This document shows, in pieces, positions 51,378 to 60,242 of a stretch of DNA of 64,000 bases. Source of the stretch: Jannaschia marina. GTDB lineage: Bacteria; Pseudomonadota; Alphaproteobacteria; Rhodobacterales; Rhodobacteraceae. The position numbers and the translations under genes are program-made. Position 1 is the first letter of the stretch. The number at the start of each line of letters is the position of its first letter. The stretch spans positions 186,001 to 250,000 of the forward strand of contig NZ_JABVAX010000004.1 in assembly GCF_013404595.1 (NCBI RefSeq). Direction: 5' to 3'. The notes under the pieces are model-generated. The model saw only the letters and a list, made by a program, of their open reading frames with translations, did no database searches and was not told the DNA's origin.

Positions 51378-52511
51378 TCAGGCGCGGCGGCGGCGCAGGA
51401 AGGCGGAGACGCGGGGGAGGCCGGCGCGGAGGGCCTCGGGGGCGTTGGCGAAGCCGATGCGGAGCGTGCCCTCCACGCCCATGACGGCGCCCGGGGTGAA
51501 GAGGACGCCCTCCTCCTCCAGGAGGTCGAGGCAGAGCTGTTCCGACCCGATGTCGAGGTCGTAGGACAGAAGCGCGGTCGTGCCCGCGACGGGCTTGACC
51601 CAGTCGATGCCCGGCTCCGCCGTCACCCAGTCGGAGACGAGGGCGAGGTTGCCGCGCGTCATCTCGCGCGAGCGGGCGAGGATGCGATCCTTCGCCTCGA
51701 GGGCGAGGGTGGCGAGGTGGTCGTCGATCAGTCCGACCGAGATCGTGTTGTAGTCGCGGTGGTGGGAGACGGCCTCCAGCACCTCCGCGGGCGCGCAGAC
51801 CCAGCCGAGGCGCAGCCCGGCGAGGGAGAAGACCTTGGACATGCTGGCCGTGGAGATGCCGCGACCATAGACGTCCACGATCGAGGCACCCATCCCGTCG
51901 CCCGCCTGTTGCGAGCCGCGATAGACCTCGTCGACGAGGACCCAGGCCCCCGCGCCGTGGTTCCCGCGCCGGGCGATCTCGGCCAGCCGGCGCAGCCCCG
52001 CCGCCTCGATCCAGGTGCCGGTCGGGTTGTTGGGGTTGGTGAGCGCGATCAGCCGCGTCTCCGCCGTCACCGCCCCATCGAGCACGTCCCAGTCGGGCAG
52101 CCAGCCGTCCTCGGGGCGCAGGCGCACCTGCGTGACGTCGGCCCCGAGGCTCTCGGGGATGGAGATGTGCTGCTGATAGGTGGGCACGAGGGAGACGACG
52201 GGATCGCCGGCGCTCGCCATCGCGGCCCAGACGAGCGCGTTGGCCCCGGCGGTGCCGTGGGTGACGAGCACGTCGGCGCGCGTCCGGTCGGCGTAGAGCC
52301 CGGCGATGGCGTCGCGCAGCCGGTCGGACCCCTCGATCGCGCCGTAGGTCAGGCGGGTGGGGCCGAGGCCCGCCAGCGGGTCGTTCCGGCCGGAGAGGGC
52401 CGTCAGCTCATCGAGCGTCAGGCTCGTCACGCAGGTCTCGGCAAGGTTGTAGGCGCAGTGGTTTTCGTGGGCGTTCATCCACATCTCGACGCCGAAGGGG
52501 TCAATGTGCAT
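51378..52511 (-). CDS. PLP-dependent class I/II aminotransferase
   Basis: A 377-residue fold-type I aminotransferase. Signatures: TYGAIEGSDRLRDAIAGLY and HGTAGANALVWAAMASAGDPVV near the N-terminus, ALTNPNNPTGTWIE (Asn for the cofactor ring), WVLVDEVYRG, and the lysine in STASMSKVFSLAGLRLGWV near residue 225. The substrate is not evident; the neighbourhood suggests aromatic or branched amino acids. The ATG at 52511 overlaps the desaturase stop by 11 bp and is preceded by GGAG, so both are in one operon. Confidence 0.88.
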   Translation of the reverse strand: MHIDPFGVEMWMNAHENHCAYNLAETCVTSLTLDELTALSGRNDPLAGLGPTRLTYGAIEGSDRLRDAIAGLYADRTRADVLVTHGTAGANALVWAAMASAGDPVVSLVPTYQQHISIPESLGADVTQVRLRPEDGWLPDWDVLDGAVTAETRLIALTNPNNPTGTWIEAAGLRRLAEIARRGNHGAGAWVLVDEVYRGSQQAGDGMGASIVDVYGRGISTASMSKVFSLAGLRLGWVCAPAEVLEAVSHHRDYNTISVGLIDDHLATLALEAKDRILARSREMTRGNLALVSDWVTAEPGIDWVKPVAGTTALLSYDLDIGSEQLCLDLLEEEGVLFTPGAVMGVEGTLRIGFANAPEALRAGLPRVSAFLRRRRA

Positions 52512-53412
52512 CGGGGGCTCCGTCGGTGAGGCCGGCGCGATAGGCGCGGTGGAAGGCGGCATAGCCCGGCGAGACGCGGGCCAGGTGGGACCGGGCGCGG
52601 GCGTGGAGCGCGGGCAACTGGTGGAAGGGCACGGCGGGCCAGGCGTGGTGCTCGGCGTGGAAGGGCATGTTCCACGCGAGGAAGCGGACGGCGCGGCTCG
52701 TGAGCGTGGTGCGGGTGTTGAGGAACATGTCGGCGACCGTGGGGCAGCGACCGTGCTCGGCCAGCAGGTAGAGGCGCAGGACCGGCTGCCCGAGGAGAAG
52801 GGGCATGATCCAGAGCCAGAGGAGCGCGGCCGTGCCCGCGGCGAGGCTCGCGAGGGCGAGGCCCGTGTAGATCGCCAGCATCAGGCGGGCCTCGCGCCGC
52901 AGGTCGGCGTGGCGGCGGGCGGGGATGTAGGGCGCGTCGATGGCCCCGAAGGCGTTGCGCCAGAGCGTCGACAGCTGGGCGCGCCAGGTGGGCAGGCCGG
53001 TCAGGTGCCAGGCGTAGCCCGCGCGGGTCGTCGGTTTCGGCGTCGCGAGTTCCGGGTCGCGGGCCGGGTCCTGCGTGTGACGGTGGTGGGCCATGTGGAA
53101 GAGCGTGAACCAGCCGTGGGGCAGGGCGAGGATCAGCCCGCAGAGACGCCCGACCCAGAGGCTCAAGGCCCGCGTGCGGAAGGGCGTCAGATGGGTCGTC
53201 TCGTGTTGCAGCGTGAAGAGGAAGACGAGCGCGATGCCGAGCGGCAGCATCAGGATCGGCCAGCCGGGCACTCCCGCCACGATGCCCGCGGCGGGCAGGG
53301 CGATGAGCGCCAGGTGCCCGGCCAGATGCGCAAGCCCCCGCGCGTCCGACCGGCGGGTCAGGCGCAGCCGATCCTCGGGCGGGACGCTGGCAAGGAAACG
53401 CGTGTGATCCAT
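52501..53412 (-). CDS. Fatty acid desaturase family protein
   Basis: A 303-residue membrane di-iron desaturase or hydroxylase. Three histidine boxes are visible: HETTHL near residue 70, HMAHHRHT near 108, and FHAEHHAWP near 240. Four hydrophobic spans surround them (for example [33 protein letters not shown]). It acts on a lipid or lipid-like chain in the membrane. The product cannot be specified. It is divergent from hmgA across 97 bp. Confidence 0.88.
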   Translation of the reverse strand: MDHTRFLASVPPEDRLRLTRRSDARGLAHLAGHLALIALPAAGIVAGVPGWPILMLPLGIALVFLFTLQHETTHLTPFRTRALSLWVGRLCGLILALPHGWFTLFHMAHHRHTQDPARDPELATPKPTTRAGYAWHLTGLPTWRAQLSTLWRNAFGAIDAPYIPARRHADLRREARLMLAIYTGLALASLAAGTAALLWLWIMPLLLGQPVLRLYLLAEHGRCPTVADMFLNTRTTLTSRAVRFLAWNMPFHAEHHAWPAVPFHQLPALHARARSHLARVSPGYAAFHRAYRAGLTDGAPDAH

Positions 53413-53461
53413 GTCTTGTCATAGACGCCGAATGGACCGGGCCGAAAGGGCGGGCGTTGTT

Positions 53462-53480
53462 AGTTACAAAAGCAACCGTT
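53462..53480. promoter_or_regulatory. Candidate operator before hmgA
   Basis: GTTAC-AAAA-GCAAC (53463-53476) is an imperfect inverted repeat 33 bp before the hmgA ATG. It recalls MarR-type sites reported for homogentisate genes. It also shares ACAAAAGC with the operator before the indolepyruvate oxidoreductase (13142-13166). With one mismatch in five-base arms the support is weak. Confidence 0.3.
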
Positions 53481-53509
53481 ATGCGAGGCGCAGGCCGGAG
53501 GAGGATGCG

Positions 53510-54868
53510 ATGAACAGGCAGACGAAGATCGACGCGATGACGCGGGCTCCCTCGCTTGCGGGACCGCACGAGGGCTACATGCCGGGCTTCGGCAACGACT
53601 TCGAGACCGAGGCGCTGCCCGGGGCCCTGCCGCAGGGGATGAACTCGCCGCAGCGCTGCGCCTACGGGCTCTATGGCGAGCAGCTGTCGGGCACGGCCTT
53701 CACCGCGCCCGGGCACCAGAACGAGCGGACGTGGTGCTATCGCATCCGGCCGTCGGTCCGGCACACGCATCGCTTCGCGTCGCTCGACCTGTCCTACTGG
53801 AAATCTGCGCCTCTCATCGACCCTGACGTCGTGTCGCTCGGCCAATACCGCTGGGATCCGGTGCCCCATGCCGAGGGGACGACCTGGCTCACGGGGATGC
53901 GTACGATGACGACGGCGGGCGACGTCAATACGCAGGTGGGCATGGCCGCGCATGTCTACCTCGTGACCGAGAGCATGGTTGACGCCTACTTTTACTCGGC
54001 GGATTCCGAGCTTCTGGTGGTGCCGCAGCAGGGGCGGCTGCGGTTCGCGACCGAACTCGGCACGATCGACCTCGCCCCGCAGGAGATCGCCATCCTGCCG
54101 CGCGGGCTCGTCTACCGGGTGGAGGTGCTGGAGGGGCCGTGCCGGGGCTTCGTCTGCGAGAACTACGGCCAGAAATTCGCCCTGCCCGAGCGGGGGCCGA
54201 TCGGGGCAAACTGCATGGCGAACCGGCGGGACTTCAAGACGCCCGTCGCCGCCTTCGAGGATCGCAATGCGCCCTCGACCGTGACCGTCAAATGGGGCGG
54301 GCGGTTCCACGTGACCGAGATCGGCCATTCGCCCCTCGACGTGGTGGCCTGGCACGGCAACTACGCGCCGGTGAAGTACGACCTCAACACGTATTGTCCG
54401 GTGGGCGCCGTGCTCTTCGATCATCCCGACCCCAGCATCTTCACCCTGCTCACCGCGCCTTCGGGCGTGCCGGGAACGGCGAACATCGACTTCGTCCTCT
54501 TCCGCGACCGCTGGATGGTGGCGGAGGATACCTTCCGCCCGCCCTGGTACCACAAGAACGTCATGTCGGAGCTGATGGGCAACATCCACGGGCAATACGA
54601 CGCGAAGCCGAAGGGGTTTGTGCCGGGCGGGCTGAGCCTGCACAACATGATGCTGCCCCACGGGCCGGACCGGCAGGCCTTCGAGGGGGCCTCGACCGCC
54701 GACCTCGCGCCGGTGAAGCTGGCCGATACGATGTCGTTCATGTTCGAGACGCGCTTCCCGCAGCACCTGACTCCGTTTGCGGCGCAGGAGGCCCCGTTGC
54801 AGGACGACTACATCGACTGCTGGTCGGATCTGCCGAAGCTCTTCGACGGGACTCCGGAGGGCAAATGA
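53510..54868 (+). CDS. hmgA: Homogentisate 1,2-dioxygenase
   Basis: A 452-residue iron dioxygenase opening the ring of homogentisate, the hub of tyrosine and phenylalanine breakdown. Signatures: [26 protein letters not shown] and [32 protein letters not shown] at the N-terminus. The C-terminal iron site region is [38 protein letters not shown] and [41 protein letters not shown] lies six bases upstream of the ATG at 53510. It overlaps the next gene by 4 bp. Confidence 0.96.
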   Translation: MNRQTKIDAMTRAPSLAGPHEGYMPGFGNDFETEALPGALPQGMNSPQRCAYGLYGEQLSGTAFTAPGHQNERTWCYRIRPSVRHTHRFASLDLSYWKSAPLIDPDVVSLGQYRWDPVPHAEGTTWLTGMRTMTTAGDVNTQVGMAAHVYLVTESMVDAYFYSADSELLVVPQQGRLRFATELGTIDLAPQEIAILPRGLVYRVEVLEGPCRGFVCENYGQKFALPERGPIGANCMANRRDFKTPVAAFEDRNAPSTVTVKWGGRFHVTEIGHSPLDVVAWHGNYAPVKYDLNTYCPVGAVLFDHPDPSIFTLLTAPSGVPGTANIDFVLFRDRWMVAEDTFRPPWYHKNVMSELMGNIHGQYDAKPKGFVPGGLSLHNMMLPHGPDRQAFEGASTADLAPVKLADTMSFMFETRFPQHLTPFAAQEAPLQDDYIDCWSDLPKLFDGTPEGK

Positions 54869-55821
54869 GGCTCGCGACGCTGTCCAACGGTCGCCCGGAC
54901 GGTGCGCTCGTCGCCGTCGACGCGGATCGCAAGACCATGTGGCCCGCCGGCCCCGAAACGTTCCAGGCCCTTCTGGACGGAGCCCCGACGGGCAAGCCGG
55001 ACGCGACCGGCCCGTTCGATGTGACGCGGTGCATGGCCCCGCTTCCACGGGCGTGGCAGTTCCTCGACGGCTCGGCCTATGTCAATCACGTCGAACTCGT
55101 CCGCCGCGCGCGAGGCGCGGAGATGCCGGAGCGGTTCTGGACCGATCCGCTGATGTACCAGGGCTGCTCCGACCCGTTCCTCGGGCCCGCCGACCCGATC
55201 GTGAGCGCGCCCGACTGGGGCACCGATTTCGAGGCGGAGGTGGCCGTCGTCGTGGCGGACGTGGACCGGGGCGCGAGCGTGGACGACGCGCGGGAGGCGA
55301 TCCGCTTCGTGATGCTCTTGAACGATACCTCCCTGCGCGGCCTCATCCCCGACGAGCTGGCGAAAGGCTTCGGCTTCGTGCAGTCGAAGCCGCCCTCGGC
55401 GCTGGCCCCGCTGGCGCTCAGCCTCGACGAACTCGACGGGTGGGACGGCGACCGTCTACACGCGCGGATGTGCGTCGACCTGAACGGGGTGCCCTTCGGG
55501 CGGACGGATGCGGGACAGGACATGACCTTCGGGTTCCCCGAGCTCATCGCCCATGCCGCACGCACGCGGCCCCTGCGCGCGGGCACCGTCATCGGGTCCG
55601 GCACGGTGTCGAACAAGCGCGACGGGGGGCCGGGTGCCCCGGTCGCGCAGGGCGGGGCGGGCTATTCCTGCATTGCCGAGCAACGGATGATCGAGACGAT
55701 CGAGACGGGCCACGCGGTCACGCCCTTCCTGCGGCCGGGCGACCACGTCGAGATCTGGATGGAGGACGCGGAGGGCCGCGACCTCTTCGGACGCATTTCG
55801 CAAAGGGTAGAGGCGGCATGA
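54865..55821 (+). CDS. Fumarylacetoacetate hydrolase family protein
   Basis: A 318-residue FAH-fold protein, the probable last enzyme of homogentisate breakdown (fumarylacetoacetate to fumarate and acetoacetate). The catalytic core shows [17 protein letters not shown] near residue 115 (metal Glu residues), [32 protein letters not shown] and a C-terminal [21 protein letters not shown]. It overlaps hmgA and the MBL gene. A maleylacetoacetate isomerase is not encoded within the window. Confidence 0.9.
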   Translation: MRLATLSNGRPDGALVAVDADRKTMWPAGPETFQALLDGAPTGKPDATGPFDVTRCMAPLPRAWQFLDGSAYVNHVELVRRARGAEMPERFWTDPLMYQGCSDPFLGPADPIVSAPDWGTDFEAEVAVVVADVDRGASVDDAREAIRFVMLLNDTSLRGLIPDELAKGFGFVQSKPPSALAPLALSLDELDGWDGDRLHARMCVDLNGVPFGRTDAGQDMTFGFPELIAHAARTRPLRAGTVIGSGTVSNKRDGGPGAPVAQGGAGYSCIAEQRMIETIETGHAVTPFLRPGDHVEIWMEDAEGRDLFGRISQRVEAA

Positions 55822-56768
55822 GCAAGGCATTCGCGTCCCGGGGGGACATGACCGAAAAGACGATCACCTTCGACGAGATCGGGGACGGCCTCTATGCCTT
55901 CACCGCCGAGGGCGACCCGAACTCGGGCGTCATCGTCGGCGACGAGAGCGTCATGGTCGTCGAGGCACAGGCGACGCCCCGGCTCGCGGGCAAGGTGATC
56001 GACTGCGTGCGGGGCGTGACCGACAAGCCGATCACGCATCTGGTGCTGACCCACTACCACGCCGTCCGCGTCCTCGGGGCCTCGGCCTATGGTGCCGATC
56101 AGGTCATCATGTCGGACGCCGCGCGCGGCATGGTCGCGGAGCGCGGGGCCGAGGATTGGGCGAGCGAGTTCCAGCGGTTCCCCCGCCTCTTCGAGGGCCA
56201 CGAGAGCATCCCGGGCCTGACGTGGCCCACTACGACCTTCAGCCAAGCCATGACCGTCTGGCTGGGCAGGCGGCGCGTCGATATCCGCCATCTGGGCCGC
56301 GCGCATACGGCGGGGGACGCGGTGATCCATGTGCCCGACGCGAACGTCATGTTCACCGGCGACATCGTCGAGGATCGCTCCGCCTGTTACTGCGGCGACG
56401 GGTACTTCTCCGATTGGGGCGGCACACTCGACGCGATCGCGGGCTACGGCGTCGACGCCATCGCGCCGGGGCGGGGTGGGGCGCTGATGGGCGAGGCCGC
56501 CGTCACGCGCGCCATCGAGAGCACGCGCGATTTCGTGACCTCAACCTATGCCCCCGCCGCCCGTGTCGCGGCGCGGGGCGGGACGCTGAAGGAGGCGTGG
56601 GACGCGGTGCGCGCGGAATGCGACCCGAAGTTCGCCGACTACGCGATCTACGAGCATTGCCTGCCCTTCAACGTCGCCCGCGCCTACGACGAGGCGCAGG
56701 GCATCGCCCATCCCCGCATCTGGACGGCGGAGCGTGACATGGAGATGTGGGAGGCGCTGCAGGCATGA
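55818..56768 (+). CDS. MBL-fold protein of the homogentisate cluster, altered metal motif
   Basis: A 316-residue metallo-beta-lactamase-fold protein. The usual HxHxDH reads HYHAVR (THYHAVRVLGASAYGA near residue 82), so the aspartate and third histidine of the first metal site are replaced. The later ligand regions RAHTAGDAVIHVPDANVMFTGDIVEDR are intact. As far as I recall this variant is shared by relatives in the same gene cluster, so it is probably a family feature, not decay. The reaction is unknown. It is translationally linked to both neighbours. Confidence 0.82.
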   Translation: MSKAFASRGDMTEKTITFDEIGDGLYAFTAEGDPNSGVIVGDESVMVVEAQATPRLAGKVIDCVRGVTDKPITHLVLTHYHAVRVLGASAYGADQVIMSDAARGMVAERGAEDWASEFQRFPRLFEGHESIPGLTWPTTTFSQAMTVWLGRRRVDIRHLGRAHTAGDAVIHVPDANVMFTGDIVEDRSACYCGDGYFSDWGGTLDAIAGYGVDAIAPGRGGALMGEAAVTRAIESTRDFVTSTYAPAARVAARGGTLKEAWDAVRAECDPKFADYAIYEHCLPFNVARAYDEAQGIAHPRIWTAERDMEMWEALQA

Positions 56769-58393
56769 CCGCGCCGATGCGCCCGCGCTACGAGCTGGCC
56801 GAGCGGCTCTACCCCTACGCGCGCAGCCCGGATCAGGACCAGGCGGAGCCGGCCCGGCATCCCGTCGTCGTCGTCGGGGCCGGGCCCGTGGGCCTCGCCA
56901 CGGCGCTCGACCTCGCGTTGCGCGGGCAGCGGGTCGTGGTGCTCGACGACCACGAGGGCGTGGGGCAGGGGAGCCGTGCCATCTGCTTCTCCAAGCGGAG
57001 CCTGGAAATCGCGCATCGCCTCGGCTGCGGAGAGGCGATGCACGCGAAGGGCGTCGTCTGGCAGCGGGGCCGCGTCTTCCGCGACCGCGACGAGATCTAT
57101 GCCTTCGACCTTCAACCCGAGGGCGGCCATCGCTTTCCGCCCTTCGTCAACCTGCAGCAGCCCTATGTCGAACGCTTCCTCGTGGAGCGCATCGCCGCCG
57201 TCCGGGCCGAAGGGGCCGAGGTCGAGATCCGGGGCGCGAACCGGGTGGACGACCTCGCGCAGGCGGCCGATGGCGTGACGCTCGACATCACGACGCCCGA
57301 CGGGCCCTACCGGCTCCGCGCGGACTACGTGGTGGCCTGCGACGGGGCGCGTTCGCCGATCCGGGAGCGGATGGGGCTCACGTTCGAGGGCCGCGTCTTC
57401 GAGGACAATTTCCTCATTGCCGACGTGAGGATGACCGCCGACTTCCCGACCGAGCGCTGGTTCTGGTTCGAGCCGTGGTTCAAGTCCGGCGCCTCCGCGC
57501 TCCTGCACAAGCAGCCCGACGACATCTGGCGCATCGACTTCCAGCTCGGCTGGGACATCGACCGGGAGGCGGAGTTGCGCCCCGCGGCGGTGCGCGCCCG
57601 CGTTGACGCGATGCTGGGGCCGGATGTGGACTATGCGCTCGACTGGACCTCGATCTATACCTTCCAGTGCCGGCGCATGGCGCGGTTCCGCCACGGCCGC
57701 GTCCTCTTCGCCGGGGACAGCGCGCATCAGGTCTCGCCCTTCGGGGCACGGGGGGCCAATTCGGGCTTGCAGGACGCCGAGAACCTCGCGTGGAAGCTCG
57801 ACCTCGTGCTGCGCGGGGTGGCGGGCGAGACGCTTCTCGACAGCTACGACACCGAGCGGGGGGCGGCGGCGGACGAGAACATCCTGAACTCGACGCGCTC
57901 CACGGATTTCCTGACCCCGAAGTCGGAGGCGAGCCGGCTCTTCCGCGATGCGGTGCTGGATCTTGCGGAAGGCCACGCCTTCGCCCGGCCACTCGTCAAT
58001 TCGGGTCGGCTCTCGGTCCCGGCGGTCTACGACGACGCGCCGCTTGTCGGCCCCGATGCCCTCCCGGGTGGCCCGGCCGCGTCCCGTCCCGGTGCGCCCT
58101 GCCCGGATGCGCCGCTCGGGCAGGGGTTTCTGCTCGACCGGTTGGGAGGGGGCTTCGCGCTCCTCGCGCTCAACTGCACGCCGCCGTCGGTGGACGGCCC
58201 CGAGGGGGTGCCGTTCGAGCGGATCGGGCTGACCTGCGAGCGGGACGACCCGCTCGCCCGGCGCTATCTCGGCGATGCCGCGCGGGCGGTCTATCTCCTG
58301 CGTCCCGACCAGCACGTCGCGGCCCGCTGGGGTGATCCGACCCCGGCGGGGATCGGCCGCGCCCTGCGGCACGCCCTCGGGACGACGGCATGA
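56765..58393 (+). CDS. FAD-dependent aromatic monooxygenase (MhpA/PheA-like)
   Basis: A 542-residue flavin monooxygenase. FAD motifs are VVVVGAGPVGLATALDLALRG near residue 35, VVACDGARSPIRERMG near 190, and VLFAGDSAHQVSPFGARGANSGLQDAENLAWKLDLVL near 315. A C-terminal thioredoxin-like remnant begins near 450. Members hydroxylate phenolic acids, so it may feed hydroxyphenyl compounds into homogentisate. It overlaps the MBL and DUF2783 genes by 4 bp each. Confidence 0.9.
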   Translation: MTAPMRPRYELAERLYPYARSPDQDQAEPARHPVVVVGAGPVGLATALDLALRGQRVVVLDDHEGVGQGSRAICFSKRSLEIAHRLGCGEAMHAKGVVWQRGRVFRDRDEIYAFDLQPEGGHRFPPFVNLQQPYVERFLVERIAAVRAEGAEVEIRGANRVDDLAQAADGVTLDITTPDGPYRLRADYVVACDGARSPIRERMGLTFEGRVFEDNFLIADVRMTADFPTERWFWFEPWFKSGASALLHKQPDDIWRIDFQLGWDIDREAELRPAAVRARVDAMLGPDVDYALDWTSIYTFQCRRMARFRHGRVLFAGDSAHQVSPFGARGANSGLQDAENLAWKLDLVLRGVAGETLLDSYDTERGAAADENILNSTRSTDFLTPKSEASRLFRDAVLDLAEGHAFARPLVNSGRLSVPAVYDDAPLVGPDALPGGPAASRPGAPCPDAPLGQGFLLDRLGGGFALLALNCTPPSVDGPEGVPFERIGLTCERDDPLARRYLGDAARAVYLLRPDQHVAARWGDPTPAGIGRALRHALGTTA

Positions 58394-58587
58394 CCCTGAC
58401 CACCGCACCGAACCTGCCCGACCCCGATGGCGTCTATGCCGCGCTCATCGACGCGCACGAGGGACTGACGAAAGCCGAGAGCGACGCGCTCAACGCGCGG
58501 CTGATCCTCGTGCTGGCCAATCATATCGGCGACCTTGACGTCCTGCGCGCGGCGCTGGAGGTCGCGCGGGGCGACGGGACGCCCTGA
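58390..58587 (+). CDS. DUF2783 family small protein
   Basis: A 65-residue acidic protein (LPDPDGVYAALIDAHEGLTKAESDALNARLILVLANHIGDLDVLRAALEVAR), predicted all-helical, that matches the DUF2783 pattern. It typically follows a flavin monooxygenase of the homogentisate cluster, as here with an ATGA overlap. It may be an accessory subunit. Nothing else is known. Confidence 0.85.
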   Translation: MTLTTAPNLPDPDGVYAALIDAHEGLTKAESDALNARLILVLANHIGDLDVLRAALEVARGDGTP

Positions 58588-58913
58588 ATCCGCCGACGGG
58601 GGCTTGAACGTCGCGGGCGTAGTCTTCATCACATGCGTGTCTCGTGGCCGCGGATGGCCCCGATGTGCCCGCCGTGACGGCGGCCATACCGGGCCAATGT
58701 GCCGGCGAGGTGGTCGTGACCCCCCGTGTCGTACGGGTCGCGTTCGTTGATTTCAGCTTTCATCGTCTCGATCGTGCCCGGAAGAGCGGTATCCGCCCGA
58801 CCCCGGATCGGCGTCGCCGGCGTGTTCGAGACACAACGCCCACGGGCGCGGGACCGACGGCCGTTTTCGCCGCGCGGCTGCCGCTGCCCCCAGCTTCGCG
58901 GAAGGCGCCCAGG
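58588..58913. other. Intergenic region before the efflux operon, with a weak minus-strand frame
   Basis: This 326-bp interval separates the homogentisate operon from the efflux genes and must hold the promoter of the latter. A 44-residue minus-strand frame (58763 to 58629, MKAEINERDPYDTGGHDH...) is rich in His, Gly and Arg and has only a poor ribosome site. I regard it as possible but unsupported. No clear terminator or operator palindrome is seen. Confidence 0.4.
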
Positions 58914-60239
58914 ATGCACTCGACCACAGATGCCGCGGACGGCGGATCCATCGAACAGCGGAGCGGTGAACGGCCCGGACGTGCGACCCGGTGCCGTCAG
59001 GTCCGGTGGCTCCTGCGGCCGGCTCTGGCCCTGATGCTGCTCGCCGCGCCGGCGGCTCTGGCACAGGACAACGCGCCGCGTCCCGCCAAGGTGGCGACCG
59101 TCGCCGCAAGCGACGCGACCGTGAGCCGAACCTATCCCGCGACGGTCCTGCCCTCGCGCGAGACGGCGCTGTCGTTCCGCGTCGGCGGCCGTATCGTGGC
59201 GCTTCCGATCCGCGGGGCCATGCTGGTCGAGGAGGGGGCCGTCATCGCCAGGCTCGACCCGCGGGATTTCGAGCGGCAGATCGCGCAGATCGAGAGCCAG
59301 ATCGCCCAGGCCGAGGCGCAGCTGGAGGCGCTGCGCGCGGGCGCGCGCCCCGAGGAGCTCTCGGCGCTCGAGGCGGCGCTCGAGGCCGCGGAGGCCCAGG
59401 CCGAGGCCGCGGGCGACACGCTCGAACGCACACGGCAGTTGCGCGAGCGCGGCGTCGTCGCCAAGGCCCAGCTCGAGCAGGCCGAGGCGGAGTTCCGCGT
59501 GGCCGAAGCCGAGGTGCGCACGCAGCGGGAGCAGTTGCGCATCGGTCAGGCCGGCGGCCGGGCCGAGGAGATCCGGGCGTCGGAAGCCGCGATCGAGGGG
59601 TTGCGCACCCAGCTCCAGGTCTCGCGCGACAACCTCGACGACGCGACCCTGCGCGCGCCCTTCGCGGGCATCATCGCGCGGCGGGACGTGGAGCCTTTCT
59701 CGAACGTGCAGGCCGGGCAATCCATCGCGCTCCTCCAGGCGCTCGATCCGATCCATCTCGCCTTCGACATTCCGGGTCCCGACGTGACGGCGCTCTCGCA
59801 GGGCGGCGTCGAGGCGATCGAGACCTCGGCCAGTTTCGACGCGATCCCGGGGGAGACCTTCGAGGCGGAGGTCGTGGAGTTCTCGGTGCAGGCCGACACC
59901 GGTACGCGTACCTATCGCGGCCGTGTCGCGATCCCCGCGCCGGCCGATACGGTGATCCTGCCGGGCATGACGGCGGAGGTGGTGTCGAGCGCCCCGGGCC
60001 GCGACGTGCGGCTGACCGTGCCGCTCTCGTCCGTGGCCGCCGCCCCGGATGGCTCGCCCTTCGTCTGGATCGTGGGCGAGACCGGCGCGCTGACCCGGCG
60101 CGACGTCACGCTCGGCGAAGCCATCGGAGATCGCGTCACCGTCACCGCGGGCCTCGAGGAGGGGGAGCGCGTCGTCGCCGCGGGCGTCGGACGCATCGTC
60201 GAGGGCATGACCGTCCGCCCGATCGCCGAGGAGGGCTGA
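58914..60239 (+). CDS. RND efflux periplasmic adaptor (membrane fusion protein)
   Basis: A 441-residue adaptor. The ATG at 58914 (GGAAGG upstream) gives a twin-charged N-terminus and an export segment RWLLRPALALMLLAAPAALAQ near residues 30-50. A lipoyl-like half motif (LPSRETALSFRVGGRIVALPIRGAMLVEEGAVIARLDPRDF) is followed by a long coiled-coil hairpin over about 110-215 rich in Glu, Ala and Arg. The second lipoyl half is APFAGIIARRDVEPFSNVQAGQSI, then a beta-barrel and membrane-proximal domain. It links the RND pump encoded next to an outer-membrane channel not found here. Confidence 0.9.
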   Translation: MHSTTDAADGGSIEQRSGERPGRATRCRQVRWLLRPALALMLLAAPAALAQDNAPRPAKVATVAASDATVSRTYPATVLPSRETALSFRVGGRIVALPIRGAMLVEEGAVIARLDPRDFERQIAQIESQIAQAEAQLEALRAGARPEELSALEAALEAAEAQAEAAGDTLERTRQLRERGVVAKAQLEQAEAEFRVAEAEVRTQREQLRIGQAGGRAEEIRASEAAIEGLRTQLQVSRDNLDDATLRAPFAGIIARRDVEPFSNVQAGQSIALLQALDPIHLAFDIPGPDVTALSQGGVEAIETSASFDAIPGETFEAEVVEFSVQADTGTRTYRGRVAIPAPADTVILPGMTAEVVSSAPGRDVRLTVPLSSVAAAPDGSPFVWIVGETGALTRRDVTLGEAIGDRVTVTAGLEEGERVVAAGVGRIVEGMTVRPIAEEG

Positions 60240-60242
60240 GGC

